Shown one piece after another: positions 1 to 7,815 of a DNA stretch of 64,000 nucleotides. The notes beneath the pieces were generated by a model. The model searched no databases, had not been told where the DNA came from, and saw only the letters and a program-made list of their open reading frames with translations. The translations under genes were made by a program, and so were the position numbers. This stretch comes from Streptomyces sp. NBC_01198 (GTDB lineage Bacteria; Actinomycetota; Actinomycetes; Streptomycetales; Streptomycetaceae), in contig NZ_CP108568.1 in assembly GCF_036010485.1 (NCBI RefSeq), forward strand, positions 2,874,001-2,938,000, in the 5' to 3' direction. The number at the start of each line of letters is the position of its first letter. The first letter of the stretch is position 1.

Positions 1-363
1 TACGCCAAGGACGGCCCGATGCGCTTCGAGCCGAACCGGGTGGGCGCTCCGTACGCGCCCAACTCCTACGGCGGCCCGGCCGCGTCCCCCGAGGCGTACG
101 GCGACATCGCCGGGTGGCAGGCCGCGGGCGAGATGGTGCGCGAGGCCTACACCCCGCACCGCGAGGACGACGACTTCGGGCAGCCGGGGACGATGGTCCG
201 CGAGGTGCTGGACGACGCGGCCCGCGAGCGGCTGGTCGGCAACGTGGCCGGGCATCTGAGCGACGGGGTCAGCGCCCCGGTGCTGGAGCGGGCCTTCGCG
301 TACTGGCGCAGCGTCGACCAGGGCATCGGCGACCGGATCGCCGCGGCCACCAAGCCCGCCTGA
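1..363 (+). CDS. catalase, C-terminal part (5' end outside the window)
   Basis: Frame 1 is open from the first base and ends with TGA at 361-363, giving the last 120 residues of a monofunctional haem catalase, which splits hydrogen peroxide. The stretch that continues YAKDGPMRFEPNRVG and the asparagine/proline-rich YAPNSYGG segment are typical of the end of the catalase core. The following helical region, ending AYWRSVDQGIGDRIAAAT, matches the catalase C-terminal 'immune-responsive' domain. The haem-binding and active-site residues lie upstream and cannot be checked. A strong hairpin follows the stop. Confidence 0.85.
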   Translation, partial: YAKDGPMRFEPNRVGAPYAPNSYGGPAASPEAYGDIAGWQAAGEMVREAYTPHREDDDFGQPGTMVREVLDDAARERLVGNVAGHLSDGVSAPVLERAFAYWRSVDQGIGDRIAAATKPA

Positions 364-381
364 CCCCTCCCCCGCAGGACC

Positions 382-425
382 GCAGCCCCGAGGCACGTGC
401 TGACAGCCCCGTGCCCCGGGGCTGC
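382..425 (+). terminator. hairpin after the catalase gene
   Basis: Arms 382-397 and 410-425 pair over 8 plus 6 bp with one internal mismatch and a 12-base loop, 19 bases after the catalase stop. There is no U-tract, as is usual for actinomycete terminators. Confidence 0.6.
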
Positions 426-484
426 ATCGTGCCCCTCCGGGGGAATTGTGATAAGTACGCGCCAAGGACCACCCCGGCGCGCTG

Positions 485-938
485 GTGGCCGTCCTGATCG
501 CGCTGGGCGTGGTCGTCGTCCTCGGCGCTGGTCACGCTCTTCGGCCTCACCCAGGTCGCCCCCCGCCAGGCACGGGTGTGCCGGCTCTTCGGGCGCTATC
601 AGGGCACCATCAGGCAGGACGGCCTGCGCTGGGTGAACCCGTTCACCAGCCGCCGCAGGATCTCCACCCGGCTGCACAACCACGAGACCGCGGTGCTCAA
701 GGTCAACGACACCGCCGTGCGGCACATCGCGACCAACTACCCCTACGACGCCCACGACGTCGACTCGCTCTCGCTGCGCGGCAACTCCGCCGACATCACC
801 GAACGGCTGTCCACCGGGATCGCCGCCCGGGTCGAGTCGGCCGGTGTCAAGGCCAGCATGGTGAGCAACCTGCTGGTGGTGCTCTGCGGCGACCGTGCCG
901 CCCAGCCGGTCCTCAATACCGGGACCCTCTACCAGTGA
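485..938 (+). pseudogene. decayed SPFH/band-7 (stomatin-like) membrane protein
   Basis: Pieces of an SPFH-domain protein are recognisable: a transmembrane start (AVLIALGVVVVL), then RQARVCRLFGRYQGTIR, DGLRWVNPFTSRRRIS, NHETAVLKVND, AVRHIATNYPYDAHD and the tail MVSNLLVVLCGDRAAQP. The membrane segment and the rest are in different frames; a one-base insertion near 524 explains this. From memory of intact homologues, two in-frame blocks are missing. One is about 40 residues between VLKVND and TAVRHI, the beta-rich core of the domain. The other is about 60 residues between RVESAGVK and MVSNLL, the helical part. The remaining residues are well conserved, so decay looks recent. The tail after 576 could still be translated, but a working membrane scaffold is unlikely. 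Confidence 0.7.
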
Positions 939-951
939 CGGAGCGCCCGAC

Positions 952-1872
952 GTGACGGAGCCCGGCGAGCCGGCCGACACCGCCGCCCCGGCCGCGCGCA
1001 CCCCGCGGCCCGGCAAGCAGGTGCTGCTGCGGCTCGACCCGGCCGTCCGCGACGCCCTCGCGGCGTGGGCGGCCGGCGAACTGCGCAGCACCAACGCGCA
1101 GATCGAGTTCCTGCTGCGGCGGGCACTGGCCGACGCGGGCCGGCTGCCGCCGGCGGCCGGCCCGATCCCGCGCCGCGGCCGCCCGCAGAAAGCCGGTCCG
1201 CCGCCGTCGGAGCCGCCAGGGCCCGTCAGAGCCGCAACAGCCAGCCGAGCCCCCGGAGACAACCTCCTGACCTGCGAGAACGTCGGTCCCGCCAGTTATT
1301 CACCTGGGTATACACATGATGTATACCCATGGTGTACTGTGCTCGGCATGTCAATCGGCCACACCTTGCTCGGACTTCTGGAGTCCGGCCCGCGCCACGG
1401 TTACGACCTCAAGCGCGCCTTCGACGAACGCTTCGGCCACGACCGGCCGCTCGCCTACGGCCAGGTCTACTCGACCATGGCCAGGCTGCTGAAGAACGGC
1501 CTGGTCGAGGTCGACGGGATAGAGCCGGGCGGCGGACCCGAGCGCAAGCGGTACGCCATCACCGACGCCGGGGTCACCGACGTGGAGACCTGGCTCGCGC
1601 AGCCCGAGAAGCCCGAGCCGTATCTGCAGACGACCCTCTACACCAAGGTCGTCCTGGCCCTGCTGACCGGCCGCCCCGCCGGGGATCTGCTGGACACCCA
1701 GCGCGCGGAACACCTGCGGCTGATGCGCGAGCTGACCCGGCGCAAGTCGGCCGGCGACTTCGCCGACCAGCTGATCTGCGACCACGCCCTCTTCCATCTC
1801 GAAGCCGACCTGCGGTGGCTGGAACTGACCGCCGCCCGGCTCGACCAGCTCGCCGTGGAGGTGACCAGGTGA
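952..1872 (+). CDS. ribbon-helix-helix protein frame that runs into PadR without a stop
   Basis: From GTG 952 the frame encodes a short acidic lead, then GKQVLLRLDPAVRDALAAW and LRSTNAQIEFLLRRALADAG. This is a ribbon-helix-helix (CopG/Arc-like) DNA-binding or antitoxin-type domain, followed by a basic RRGRPQK tail at about residues 75-83. In relatives this small protein sits directly behind the SPFH gene, as here, and ends after the basic tail. Here no stop occurs, and the frame continues through low-complexity sequence and a promoter region into the PadR gene at 1348 in the same frame. A 306-residue RHH-PadR fusion is therefore possible on paper. I think it more likely that the original stop was lost and PadR is made from its own start. 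The SPFH/RHH pair looks like a decaying unit. Confidence 0.45.
   Translation: MTEPGEPADTAAPAARTPRPGKQVLLRLDPAVRDALAAWAAGELRSTNAQIEFLLRRALADAGRLPPAAGPIPRRGRPQKAGPPPSEPPGPVRAATASRAPGDNLLTCENVGPASYSPGYTHDVYPWCTVLGMSIGHTLLGLLESGPRHGYDLKRAFDERFGHDRPLAYGQVYSTMARLLKNGLVEVDGIEPGGGPERKRYAITDAGVTDVETWLAQPEKPEPYLQTTLYTKVVLALLTGRPAGDLLDTQRAEHLRLMRELTRRKSAGDFADQLICDHALFHLEADLRWLELTAARLDQLAVEVTR
1299..1329 (+). promoter_or_regulatory. promoter with embedded PadR-type operator
   Basis: A perfect inverted repeat with 9-bp arms (TGGGTATAC at 1305-1313, GTATACCCA at 1321-1329) and a 7-base spacer lies 19 bases before the PadR start. It occupies the spacer and -10 of a candidate promoter: -35 TTCACC at 1299-1304, 17 bases, -10 TATACC at 1322-1327. 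This is the layout expected for PadR autorepression of the downstream ABC operon. Assignment to PadR is inferred from position. Confidence 0.7.
1348..1872 (+). CDS. PadR family transcriptional regulator
   Basis: This is a 174-residue protein. The N-terminal winged helix is typical of PadR: LLGLLESGPRHGYDLKRAF, then GQVYSTMARLLKNGLVEV and a wing with KRYAITDAG. A C-terminal helical dimerisation region follows (LLTGRPAGDLLDTQRAEHLR onward), as in the Vir_act_alpha_C part. ATG 1348 is chosen because the family signature begins right after it and a palindromic operator sits just upstream. The stop overlaps the GTG of the ABC ATPase (GTGA), so the two are translationally coupled. PadR repressors next to ABC exporters usually release DNA in response to the exported drug or stress; the ligand here is unknown. 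Confidence 0.9.
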   Translation: MSIGHTLLGLLESGPRHGYDLKRAFDERFGHDRPLAYGQVYSTMARLLKNGLVEVDGIEPGGGPERKRYAITDAGVTDVETWLAQPEKPEPYLQTTLYTKVVLALLTGRPAGDLLDTQRAEHLRLMRELTRRKSAGDFADQLICDHALFHLEADLRWLELTAARLDQLAVEVTR

Positions 1873-2558
1873 CCGCCGCCCCCGAGCCGCTGCTCGTCGC
1901 GACCGACCTGCACAAGACGTACGGCCCCACCCCCGCACTGGACGGCGCGGAACTGACCGTGCGGCCCGGAGAGGTGGTCGCCGTGATGGGCCCCTCCGGG
2001 TCCGGCAAGTCCACCCTGCTGCACTGCCTGGCCGGCATCGTCACCCCGGACTCCGGCGAGGTCCACTACCGCGGCCGGCAGCTGTCGGCGATGTCCGACG
2101 GTGAGCGCAGCGCCCTGCGGCGTGCGGACTTCGGCTTCGTCTTCCAGTTCGGCCAGCTGGTGCCCGAACTGACCTGCCTGGAGAACGTGGCGATGCCGAT
2201 GCGGCTCGACGGCCGCAAGCGCAAGGAGGCCGAGGCGCTGGCCGCGACCTGGCTGGAGCGCCTTGAGGTCGCCGACATCGCCGGCAAGCGGCCCGGCGAG
2301 GTGTCCGGCGGCCAGGGCCAGCGGGTCGCGGTGGCCCGCGCGCTGGTCGGCAGCCCCCGGGTGGTCTTCGCCGACGAGCCGACCGGCGCGCTTGACTCGC
2401 TGAACGGCGAGCGGGTGATGCGGCTGCTGACCGAGGCCGCGCACGACACCGGCGCAGCCGTCGTGCTGGTCACCCACGAGCCGCGGGTGGCCGCGTATTC
2501 CGACCGGGAGATCGTCGTGCGGGACGGGAAGTCGCGCGACATGGAACGAGTGTCATGA
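1869..2558 (+). CDS. ABC transporter ATP-binding protein (MacB/LolD type)
   Basis: The 229-residue ATPase has Walker A GPSGSGKST at residues 41-49, a Q-loop in FGFVFQFGQLVPELT, signature VSGGQGQR and Walker B VVFADEPTGALD, followed by the switch histidine in LVTHEPR. The sequence is that of ATPases that power FtsX-like permeases. It starts with GTG inside the PadR stop and ends in an ATGA overlap with the permease. The three genes form one unit: regulator, ATPase, permease. Exported substrate is unknown; peptide, lipid or antibiotic handling is typical for this class. Confidence 0.92.
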   Translation: MTAAPEPLLVATDLHKTYGPTPALDGAELTVRPGEVVAVMGPSGSGKSTLLHCLAGIVTPDSGEVHYRGRQLSAMSDGERSALRRADFGFVFQFGQLVPELTCLENVAMPMRLDGRKRKEAEALAATWLERLEVADIAGKRPGEVSGGQGQRVAVARALVGSPRVVFADEPTGALDSLNGERVMRLLTEAAHDTGAAVVLVTHEPRVAAYSDREIVVRDGKSRDMERVS

Positions 2559-5017
2559 CCTCCTCGCACGAGCCCCTCGCCGGCTTCGACGCCACCGCCG
2601 GTGCCCGTACGGCCGGCGGCGCCCCTGGCGGCACCCGGCTGCCCGAGCCCTCCGCCGACCTGCGCACCTGGCTGCGCGACCTCTGGCTCGGCGCCCGCTT
2701 CGCGGCCGGCGGCGGGCGCGAGGGCTGGATACGCACCGCGCTGACCGCGGTCGGCGTGGCGCTCGGCGTGGCGCTGCTGCTGCTCGCGGCCGCGGTGCCG
2801 GCCATGATGGACACCCGCGACCAGCGCCGGGTGGCCCGCGACACCCTCTCGGTCGGCGACTCGGTCAAGCCGGGCGCGGGCACCTTCCTGCTCGCCGAGG
2901 TCGACACCAGCTACCACGGCAAGGACGTCACCGGCGTGCTGCTGCACCCGGAGGGATCCGCGGTGAAACCGCCGCCCGGTGTCGCCGCGATGCCGCCGGC
3001 CGGCCGGATGATCGTCTCGCCCGCGCTGAAGAAGCTGCTCGCGTCCTCCCCGCTGCTGCGCGAGCGCATCCCGTACGAGATCACCGGCACCATCGGCAAG
3101 GCCGGCCTGATGGGACCGGCCGACCTGTACTACTACGCCGGCAGCGACCAGCTCGTCCCCTACGACGCGGCGCACCGGCACGGCAACTCCTACCGGGAGA
3201 CGGGCTTCGGCCACCACAGCAACAGCGAGGTGCGCGGGCCGGTCTTCGACCTGCTGCTGCTGATCGTGCTGGTGGTGCTGCTGCTCCCGGTGGCGGTCTT
3301 CATCGCCACCGCCGTGCGCCTCGGCGGCGAGCGCAGGGACCGGCGGCTCGCCGCGCTGCGGCTGGTCGGCGCCGACATCAGGATGACCCGCAGGATCGCC
3401 GCCGGCGAGGCGCTGTTCGGCGCCCTGCTCGGGGTGCTGCTCGGCGCGGTGTTCTTCCTGGTCGCAAGGCAGTTCGCGGCCGAGATCACCATCAGGGACA
3501 TCTCCGCCTTCCCCTCCGACCTGACGCCCGACACCGCGCTGACCGTGCTGATCGTGGTCCTGGTCCCGGTGGCCGCGGTCGCGGTGACCCTGCTCAGCCT
3601 GCGCCGTACGGTCATCGAACCGCTCGGCGTGTTCCGCCAGGGCCTGGGGCGGCGGCGCAGACTGTGGTGGCGGCTGCTCATCCCCGCGGCCGGAGTCGCG
3701 ATGCTCGCCCCGCTGTTCGGCACGGTGAAGGGCGACGCCTCGATCAACGAGTACCAGATCGCCGCCGGCACCATCCTGCTGCTGATCGGGGTGACCGCGG
3801 TGCTGCCGTGGCTGGTCGAGGCGGCAGTGGGACGGCTGCGGGGCGGCCCGGTCGCCTGGCAGCTGGCCACCCGCAGGCTCCAGCTGAACAGCAACGCCTC
3901 GGCCCGCATGGTCAGCGGGGTGACGGTGGCGGTGGCCGGCGCCATCGCGCTGCAGATGCTCTTCAACGCGGTCGACTCCGACTTCGTGTCCTCCACCCAC
4001 GCCGACCCGACCCGCGCCCAGATGGTGGTGGCCACCAGCAGCACCACCAGCGACCAGACCGCCCGCGACATCCAGCGGATGGCCGGGACCAAGGGCGTAA
4101 GGGAGGCCTTCGGTTACGCACAGGGCCAGGCGACCCAGCCCGACGCGGCGAGCCTCAAGGACTACGGCCAGGCCGCCTGGCTGCCGGTGAACGTCGGCGA
4201 CTGCGCGACCCTGCGGCTGCTGGCCGACATCGGCGCGGACTGCAAGCCGGGCAGCACCTTCCTGGTGCCGCCGCGGGCCGAGGACGGCTACCAGAGCTCC
4301 GGGGCGTTCCTCAAGCCGGGCGGCAGGATCGACCTCAACATGGGCTTCGACGGCCGCTACACCGGGACCCCCGAGCTGTGGACGATCCCGGCCGGCACCC
4401 GGACCGTGGGGCGGCGGATCGACCCGACCGGCAGCGAGGAGTGGGGCATCCTCGCCACCCCCGAGGCCCTGGACAGCAGCCGGCTGTTCGACCCGCGCTC
4501 GCAGATCTTGGTCGGCCTCGACGACCGGCAGCCGGACGCCGTCGAGTACGTGCGCAACACCGCGGCGACGTACGGGGTCACCACCTACGTGACGAACATC
4601 AGCTCCACCAGCACCAGGACCAGCTACGCCCAGCTGCGCCGGGGGCTGTTCGCCGGTGCGACGCTCACCATGCTGCTGATCGGCGCCAGCCTGCTGGTGA
4701 CGATGCTGGAGCAGCTGCGGGACCGCAAGAAGCTGCTGGCGGTGCTGGTCGCCTTCGGCACCAAGCGCAGCGCGCTGGCCTGGTCGGTGCTGTGGCAGAC
4801 CACCATCCCGGTGGTGCTCGGCCTCGTCCTGGCCTCCGCCGGCGGCATCGGGCTGGGGGCGGCCCTGGTGGCGATGGTGGGGCGGGGCTTCCAGATGGAC
4901 TGGGGCAGCGTGGCCGCGATGTCGGCCATCGGTGCCGCCGTGGTCCTGGCGGTGACCCTGCTGAGCCTGCCGCCGCTGTGGCGCCTGATGCGCCCGGACG
5001 GCCTGCACACCGAGTAG
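2555..5017 (+). CDS. FtsX-like ABC transporter permease
   Basis: An 820-residue membrane protein with two FtsX-type halves. A first transmembrane helix (about residues 60-85) is followed by an extracytoplasmic domain, then three helices near 230-350. A second set of helices spans about 375-470, with a second large extracytoplasmic domain (about 475-690) and three C-terminal helices. The cytoplasmic motif RDRRLAALRLVGAD and its C-terminal counterpart RDRKKLLAVLVAFGTKRS are the usual coupling segments. It works with the ATPase encoded immediately upstream. Length and topology fit Streptomyces MacB-like or antibiotic-export permeases of the ten-helix class. Confidence 0.9.
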   Translation: MTSSHEPLAGFDATAGARTAGGAPGGTRLPEPSADLRTWLRDLWLGARFAAGGGREGWIRTALTAVGVALGVALLLLAAAVPAMMDTRDQRRVARDTLSVGDSVKPGAGTFLLAEVDTSYHGKDVTGVLLHPEGSAVKPPPGVAAMPPAGRMIVSPALKKLLASSPLLRERIPYEITGTIGKAGLMGPADLYYYAGSDQLVPYDAAHRHGNSYRETGFGHHSNSEVRGPVFDLLLLIVLVVLLLPVAVFIATAVRLGGERRDRRLAALRLVGADIRMTRRIAAGEALFGALLGVLLGAVFFLVARQFAAEITIRDISAFPSDLTPDTALTVLIVVLVPVAAVAVTLLSLRRTVIEPLGVFRQGLGRRRRLWWRLLIPAAGVAMLAPLFGTVKGDASINEYQIAAGTILLLIGVTAVLPWLVEAAVGRLRGGPVAWQLATRRLQLNSNASARMVSGVTVAVAGAIALQMLFNAVDSDFVSSTHADPTRAQMVVATSSTTSDQTARDIQRMAGTKGVREAFGYAQGQATQPDAASLKDYGQAAWLPVNVGDCATLRLLADIGADCKPGSTFLVPPRAEDGYQSSGAFLKPGGRIDLNMGFDGRYTGTPELWTIPAGTRTVGRRIDPTGSEEWGILATPEALDSSRLFDPRSQILVGLDDRQPDAVEYVRNTAATYGVTTYVTNISSTSTRTSYAQLRRGLFAGATLTMLLIGASLLVTMLEQLRDRKKLLAVLVAFGTKRSALAWSVLWQTTIPVVLGLVLASAGGIGLGAALVAMVGRGFQMDWGSVAAMSAIGAAVVLAVTLLSLPPLWRLMRPDGLHTE

Positions 5018-5023
5018 CCAGCG

Positions 5024-5051
5024 GGGCGGCGCCCTTTCGGGGGCGCCGCCC
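5024..5051. terminator. bidirectional hairpin between convergent genes
   Basis: An 11-bp perfect GC-rich stem (5024-5034 with 5041-5051) and a 6-base loop lie between the permease stop and the stop codon of the convergent AI-2E permease gene. Confidence 0.75.
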
Positions 5052-6535
5052 TACACGGGGTCGGGGGCCGGGTCCTGGACGGGCTCAGGCTCGGATTCCG
5101 CGGTCGCCGCCGGGCCGGCTTCCGCTTCCGTTCCCGCGGCCGTTCCGTGGGCCGCGGTTTCCGGGTCGGCGGCCGCCGGTCCGCCCGCCGGCGGCGGCCC
5201 GGAGACGGGTGCCGCCACCGGCGCCAGTGCCTTCTCCCGGGAGTACGCCCGGAGGTAGCCGACCACCGTGTTGCCGACCGCGACCAGCGGGACGGCGACC
5301 ACCGCGCCCCCGATGCCGGCCACCAGCGATCCGGCCGCCACGGACAGCACCACCGCGAGCGGATGGACCCGTACCGCCCGGCCCAGGATGAAGGGCTGCA
5401 GGACGTGGCCCTCGATCTGCTGCACGACGAGCACCACGCCGAGCACCATCAGCGCGGTGAGCGGACCCTTCGTCACCAGGGCCACCACCACGGCGACGAA
5501 GCCGGAGGCGACCGCACCCACCAGCGGGACGAAGGACGACAGGAAGATCACCACGGCCAGCGGGACCGCCATCGGCACCCCGAGGAAGAAGATGCCGATG
5601 CCGATGCATATGGCGTCGATCAGGGCGACTATCACGGTGCCGCGCACATACAGCGTCAGCGTCCGCCACGCCCGCGGCCCGGCCCCGGCGAGTCCGTCCC
5701 TGGCGGCCTCGGGGAAGAGCCGCAGCACCCAGTTCCAGATGTTCGGGCCGTCGTGGAGCAGGAAGAGCGTGCTGAACATCGCCAGCAGCATGCCGGTCAG
5801 CACTTCGACGATGACGGTGACGCCTTCGAGGCCGGCGTCGGTCAGCGCCTTGGTGTTGGAGCCGATGGCGTCGCTGAGATTCTTCGCGACCTGGTTGATC
5901 TGGTCGTCGGTGACGTGGAAGGGGCTGTTCAGCAGCCACTTCTTGCCCTCGGCGACGCCGTCCTGGAGGCTGCCCGACAGGTTGTCGATGTTGTCCATCA
6001 CCTGCCAGACCACGAACCAGCCGACCAGGCCCATGACGACGAAGCCGCCGATGAACACCAGCGCGGTGGCGAGCCCCCGCGGCACGCCGTGCCTCTTCAG
6101 CCGGGCCACGAACGGCTGCAGCAGCGCCGTTATCAACAGCCCCGCCACGAAGGCCAGCACCACCAGGCGCACCGCGCCGATCACCCGCATCAGCACCCAG
6201 ACGGTGCCGGCCAGGATCAGCAGCCGCCAGCCGACCTCGGCGGCGACCCGCATGCTCCACGGCACCACGGCGGCCGGGTCCGTCGGCGGCGCGGACCGCT
6301 GGGCCGGCACCGCAGGGACGGCCGCCGCGACCGGTGCGGCGGGTGCGCCGTCCGGCCCGGGTCCCGCGGCGGGCGCGGCCGCGGCCACGGGGTCGGGCGC
6401 CGGCTCGGCGACCGGCGGCACCGGGAGGTCGGCCGCCTCCCGCGCTCTTATCGCGGAGTCCCGCGCCTCCAACCGCCCTGCGAGGTTGGCCAGTCCGGCT
6501 GCGAGCGCACTGCTCCAGTGGCGCTTGTCCGGCAT
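5051..6535 (-). CDS. AI-2E family transporter (PF01594-type permease)
   Basis: A 494-residue integral membrane protein. Residues 1-105 are an Ala/Pro-rich cytoplasmic lead; about eight membrane helices follow, including LVGWFVVWQVM, VLTGMLLAMFSTLFLLHDG and the conserved block VVQQIEGHVLQPFILGRAV near the end. That block (IEGHVLQPFI) is the hallmark of the family. The C-terminal 60 residues are disordered and acidic. Despite the family name, actinomycete members have no shown link to autoinducer-2; some relatives are cation/proton antiporters. A GGGGGAG ribosome site lies just before the ATG. It appears monocistronic. Confidence 0.9.
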   Translation of the reverse strand: MPDKRHWSSALAAGLANLAGRLEARDSAIRAREAADLPVPPVAEPAPDPVAAAAPAAGPGPDGAPAAPVAAAVPAVPAQRSAPPTDPAAVVPWSMRVAAEVGWRLLILAGTVWVLMRVIGAVRLVVLAFVAGLLITALLQPFVARLKRHGVPRGLATALVFIGGFVVMGLVGWFVVWQVMDNIDNLSGSLQDGVAEGKKWLLNSPFHVTDDQINQVAKNLSDAIGSNTKALTDAGLEGVTVIVEVLTGMLLAMFSTLFLLHDGPNIWNWVLRLFPEAARDGLAGAGPRAWRTLTLYVRGTVIVALIDAICIGIGIFFLGVPMAVPLAVVIFLSSFVPLVGAVASGFVAVVVALVTKGPLTALMVLGVVLVVQQIEGHVLQPFILGRAVRVHPLAVVLSVAAGSLVAGIGGAVVAVPLVAVGNTVVGYLRAYSREKALAPVAAPVSGPPPAGGPAAADPETAAHGTAAGTEAEAGPAATAESEPEPVQDPAPDPV

Positions 6536-6648
6536 CGCTCTCCCCCACCCGTCGACCGTTTTGTGGCACTGCTGTGCAGGACGACGTTACCCGGCGCACG
6601 GGTTGCCTCCGTCGGCACTACCCGCACCCGGACGGGGGACAGACGTCG

Positions 6649-6683
6649 GAGAACCCCCGGGCCGTCGGGCCTCGGGGGTTCTC
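6649..6683 (-). terminator. terminator of the lytic transglycosylase gene
   Basis: An 11-bp perfect stem (6649-6659 with 6673-6683) lies 28 bases past the stop codon of the minus-strand transglycosylase gene. Confidence 0.7.
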
Positions 6684-6710
6684 GCGAGCTACGTCGACCG
6701 CTTGCGCGGC

Positions 6711-7388
6711 CTAGTAGGAGTGGTGGACCTGCCAGTACGACCAGGCGTCACAGGGACTGCCGTAGCGGACGTTCATGTAGTTCAGGCCCCACTTGATCTG
6801 GGTGGCCGGGTTGGTCCGCCAGTCGGAGCCCGCGCTGGACATCTTGGAGCCGGGCAGCGCCTGGACGAGGCCGTAGGCACCGGAGGAGGGGTTGGTGGCG
6901 ACGTAGCTCCAACCGCTCTCCTTGGTCACGATGTTGGAGAAGCAGGCGTACTGGCCGCTGCCGACGATCTGCTTGGCCATCGCCTGGACCTCGGCGACCG
7001 TGTAGGACGCCTTGAAGGGGAAGGTCGCACGGTTGTCGCCGCGGCTGGCCGCCAGCGTCTTCTCGCGCTCCTTGGCCGCCGCCTCGTCGGCCGCCTTCTT
7101 CTTCGCCGCGGCGTCCTGCGCCGCCTGCTTGCGGGCGTCCTGCTCGGCGGCCTGCCGCGCTGTCGCGTCGGCCGCGTCGGACTGCGCCTGGACCTGGTCG
7201 GTCAACGACGCCTGCTGAACCTGCTGTCCAGCGGGAATGTCCGCAAGAAGGGTCGTCGTCCCGGCGGCTTCCACGGGCTCGGTGCTTGTGCCCTGGTCTG
7301 CGCCTGACGCGACGCCGACGACGGCGCCCACAGTGGTGACCGCAGTGGCTGACGCCACCGCGAATCCCCGGACCGAGATCCGGCTCAC
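6711..7388 (-). CDS. secreted lytic transglycosylase (SLT-like)
   Basis: A 225-residue exported protein. A signal peptide (residues 1-26, SVRGFAVASATAVTTVGAV) is followed by a linker and a coiled coil rich in Ala, Lys and Glu at about 60-110. The C-terminal lysozyme-like fold starts at CFSNIVTKESGWSY, where the Glu is the expected catalytic acid, and contains YGLVQALPGSKM, WGLNYMNVRYG and DAWSYW. It should cleave peptidoglycan glycan strands during growth. GTG 7388 is preferred to ATG 7406 because GGAAGG lies nine bases before it and the encoded start matches the usual family start. The gene has a long leader containing an inverted repeat. Confidence 0.88.
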   Translation of the reverse strand: MSRISVRGFAVASATAVTTVGAVVGVASGADQGTSTEPVEAAGTTTLLADIPAGQQVQQASLTDQVQAQSDAADATARQAAEQDARKQAAQDAAAKKKAADEAAAKEREKTLAASRGDNRATFPFKASYTVAEVQAMAKQIVGSGQYACFSNIVTKESGWSYVATNPSSGAYGLVQALPGSKMSSAGSDWRTNPATQIKWGLNYMNVRYGSPCDAWSYWQVHHSY

Positions 7389-7543
7389 ACGGTTTCCTTC
7401 CGGCATCGCCCGCTTGGTGACCGCACGGACGAAATCGTGCCCCTGGCACTGCCCCCCTTCTCCGGTCCGCCATACGGGCCGGGTCGGTCACAGGGGTACT
7501 GGCCCGGTGCGAAGTCCGTGACGGATTCGCGCACTGCTCGGGC

Positions 7544-7613
7544 GGCTCATGGCGGCGATGTTGACTTGTGAGTGGTGCTGCCCGTTCCCCGAGGGGCCCG
7601 GGATTGCCATGAG
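7544..7613 (-). promoter_or_regulatory. long-range stem in the transglycosylase leader
   Basis: GCTCATGGC at 7544-7552 is perfectly complementary to GCCATGAGC at 7605-7613, enclosing 52 bases that contain a smaller GC hairpin. It lies 156 bases before the transglycosylase start, within the 346-base gap after the PhoH terminator. Cell-wall hydrolase genes of Streptomyces often carry cyclic di-AMP riboswitches in such leaders. I could not match the conserved core of that riboswitch, so this is only a structured-leader candidate. Confidence 0.35.
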
Positions 7614-7734
7614 CGGGGCCTGACAGCCTCACACCCTGCCGTACGCGGACGCCGTCCGGCAATTTCCGGTTGAGTGGCAAAGGTCACATCGCGGGATGCG
7701 CGGCGATACTCGGCAAACCGGCCCGGAAAACGCT

Positions 7735-7770
7735 AGGCTGCTGCGCCCTTCACACCGGGCGCAGCAGCCT
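7735..7770 (-). terminator. terminator of phoH
   Basis: A 14-bp perfect stem (7735-7748 with 7757-7770) with an 8-base loop stands 45 bases downstream of the phoH stop. Confidence 0.85.
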
Positions 7771-7815
7771 CAACTCACGTCATCGATGGGCAAATCGGGG
7801 CATCGTACAAAACGA

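Noticed and set aside
2066..5008. A 980-residue minus-strand frame opposite the FtsX-like permease gene.
   Set aside because: Gln/Arg/His/Gly-rich with no family motif; it is a high-GC shadow of the plus-strand permease.
7389..7680. A cyclic di-AMP riboswitch in the transglycosylase leader.
   Set aside because: I could not align the conserved core; only a long-range stem is visible, so it is listed as a structured leader.
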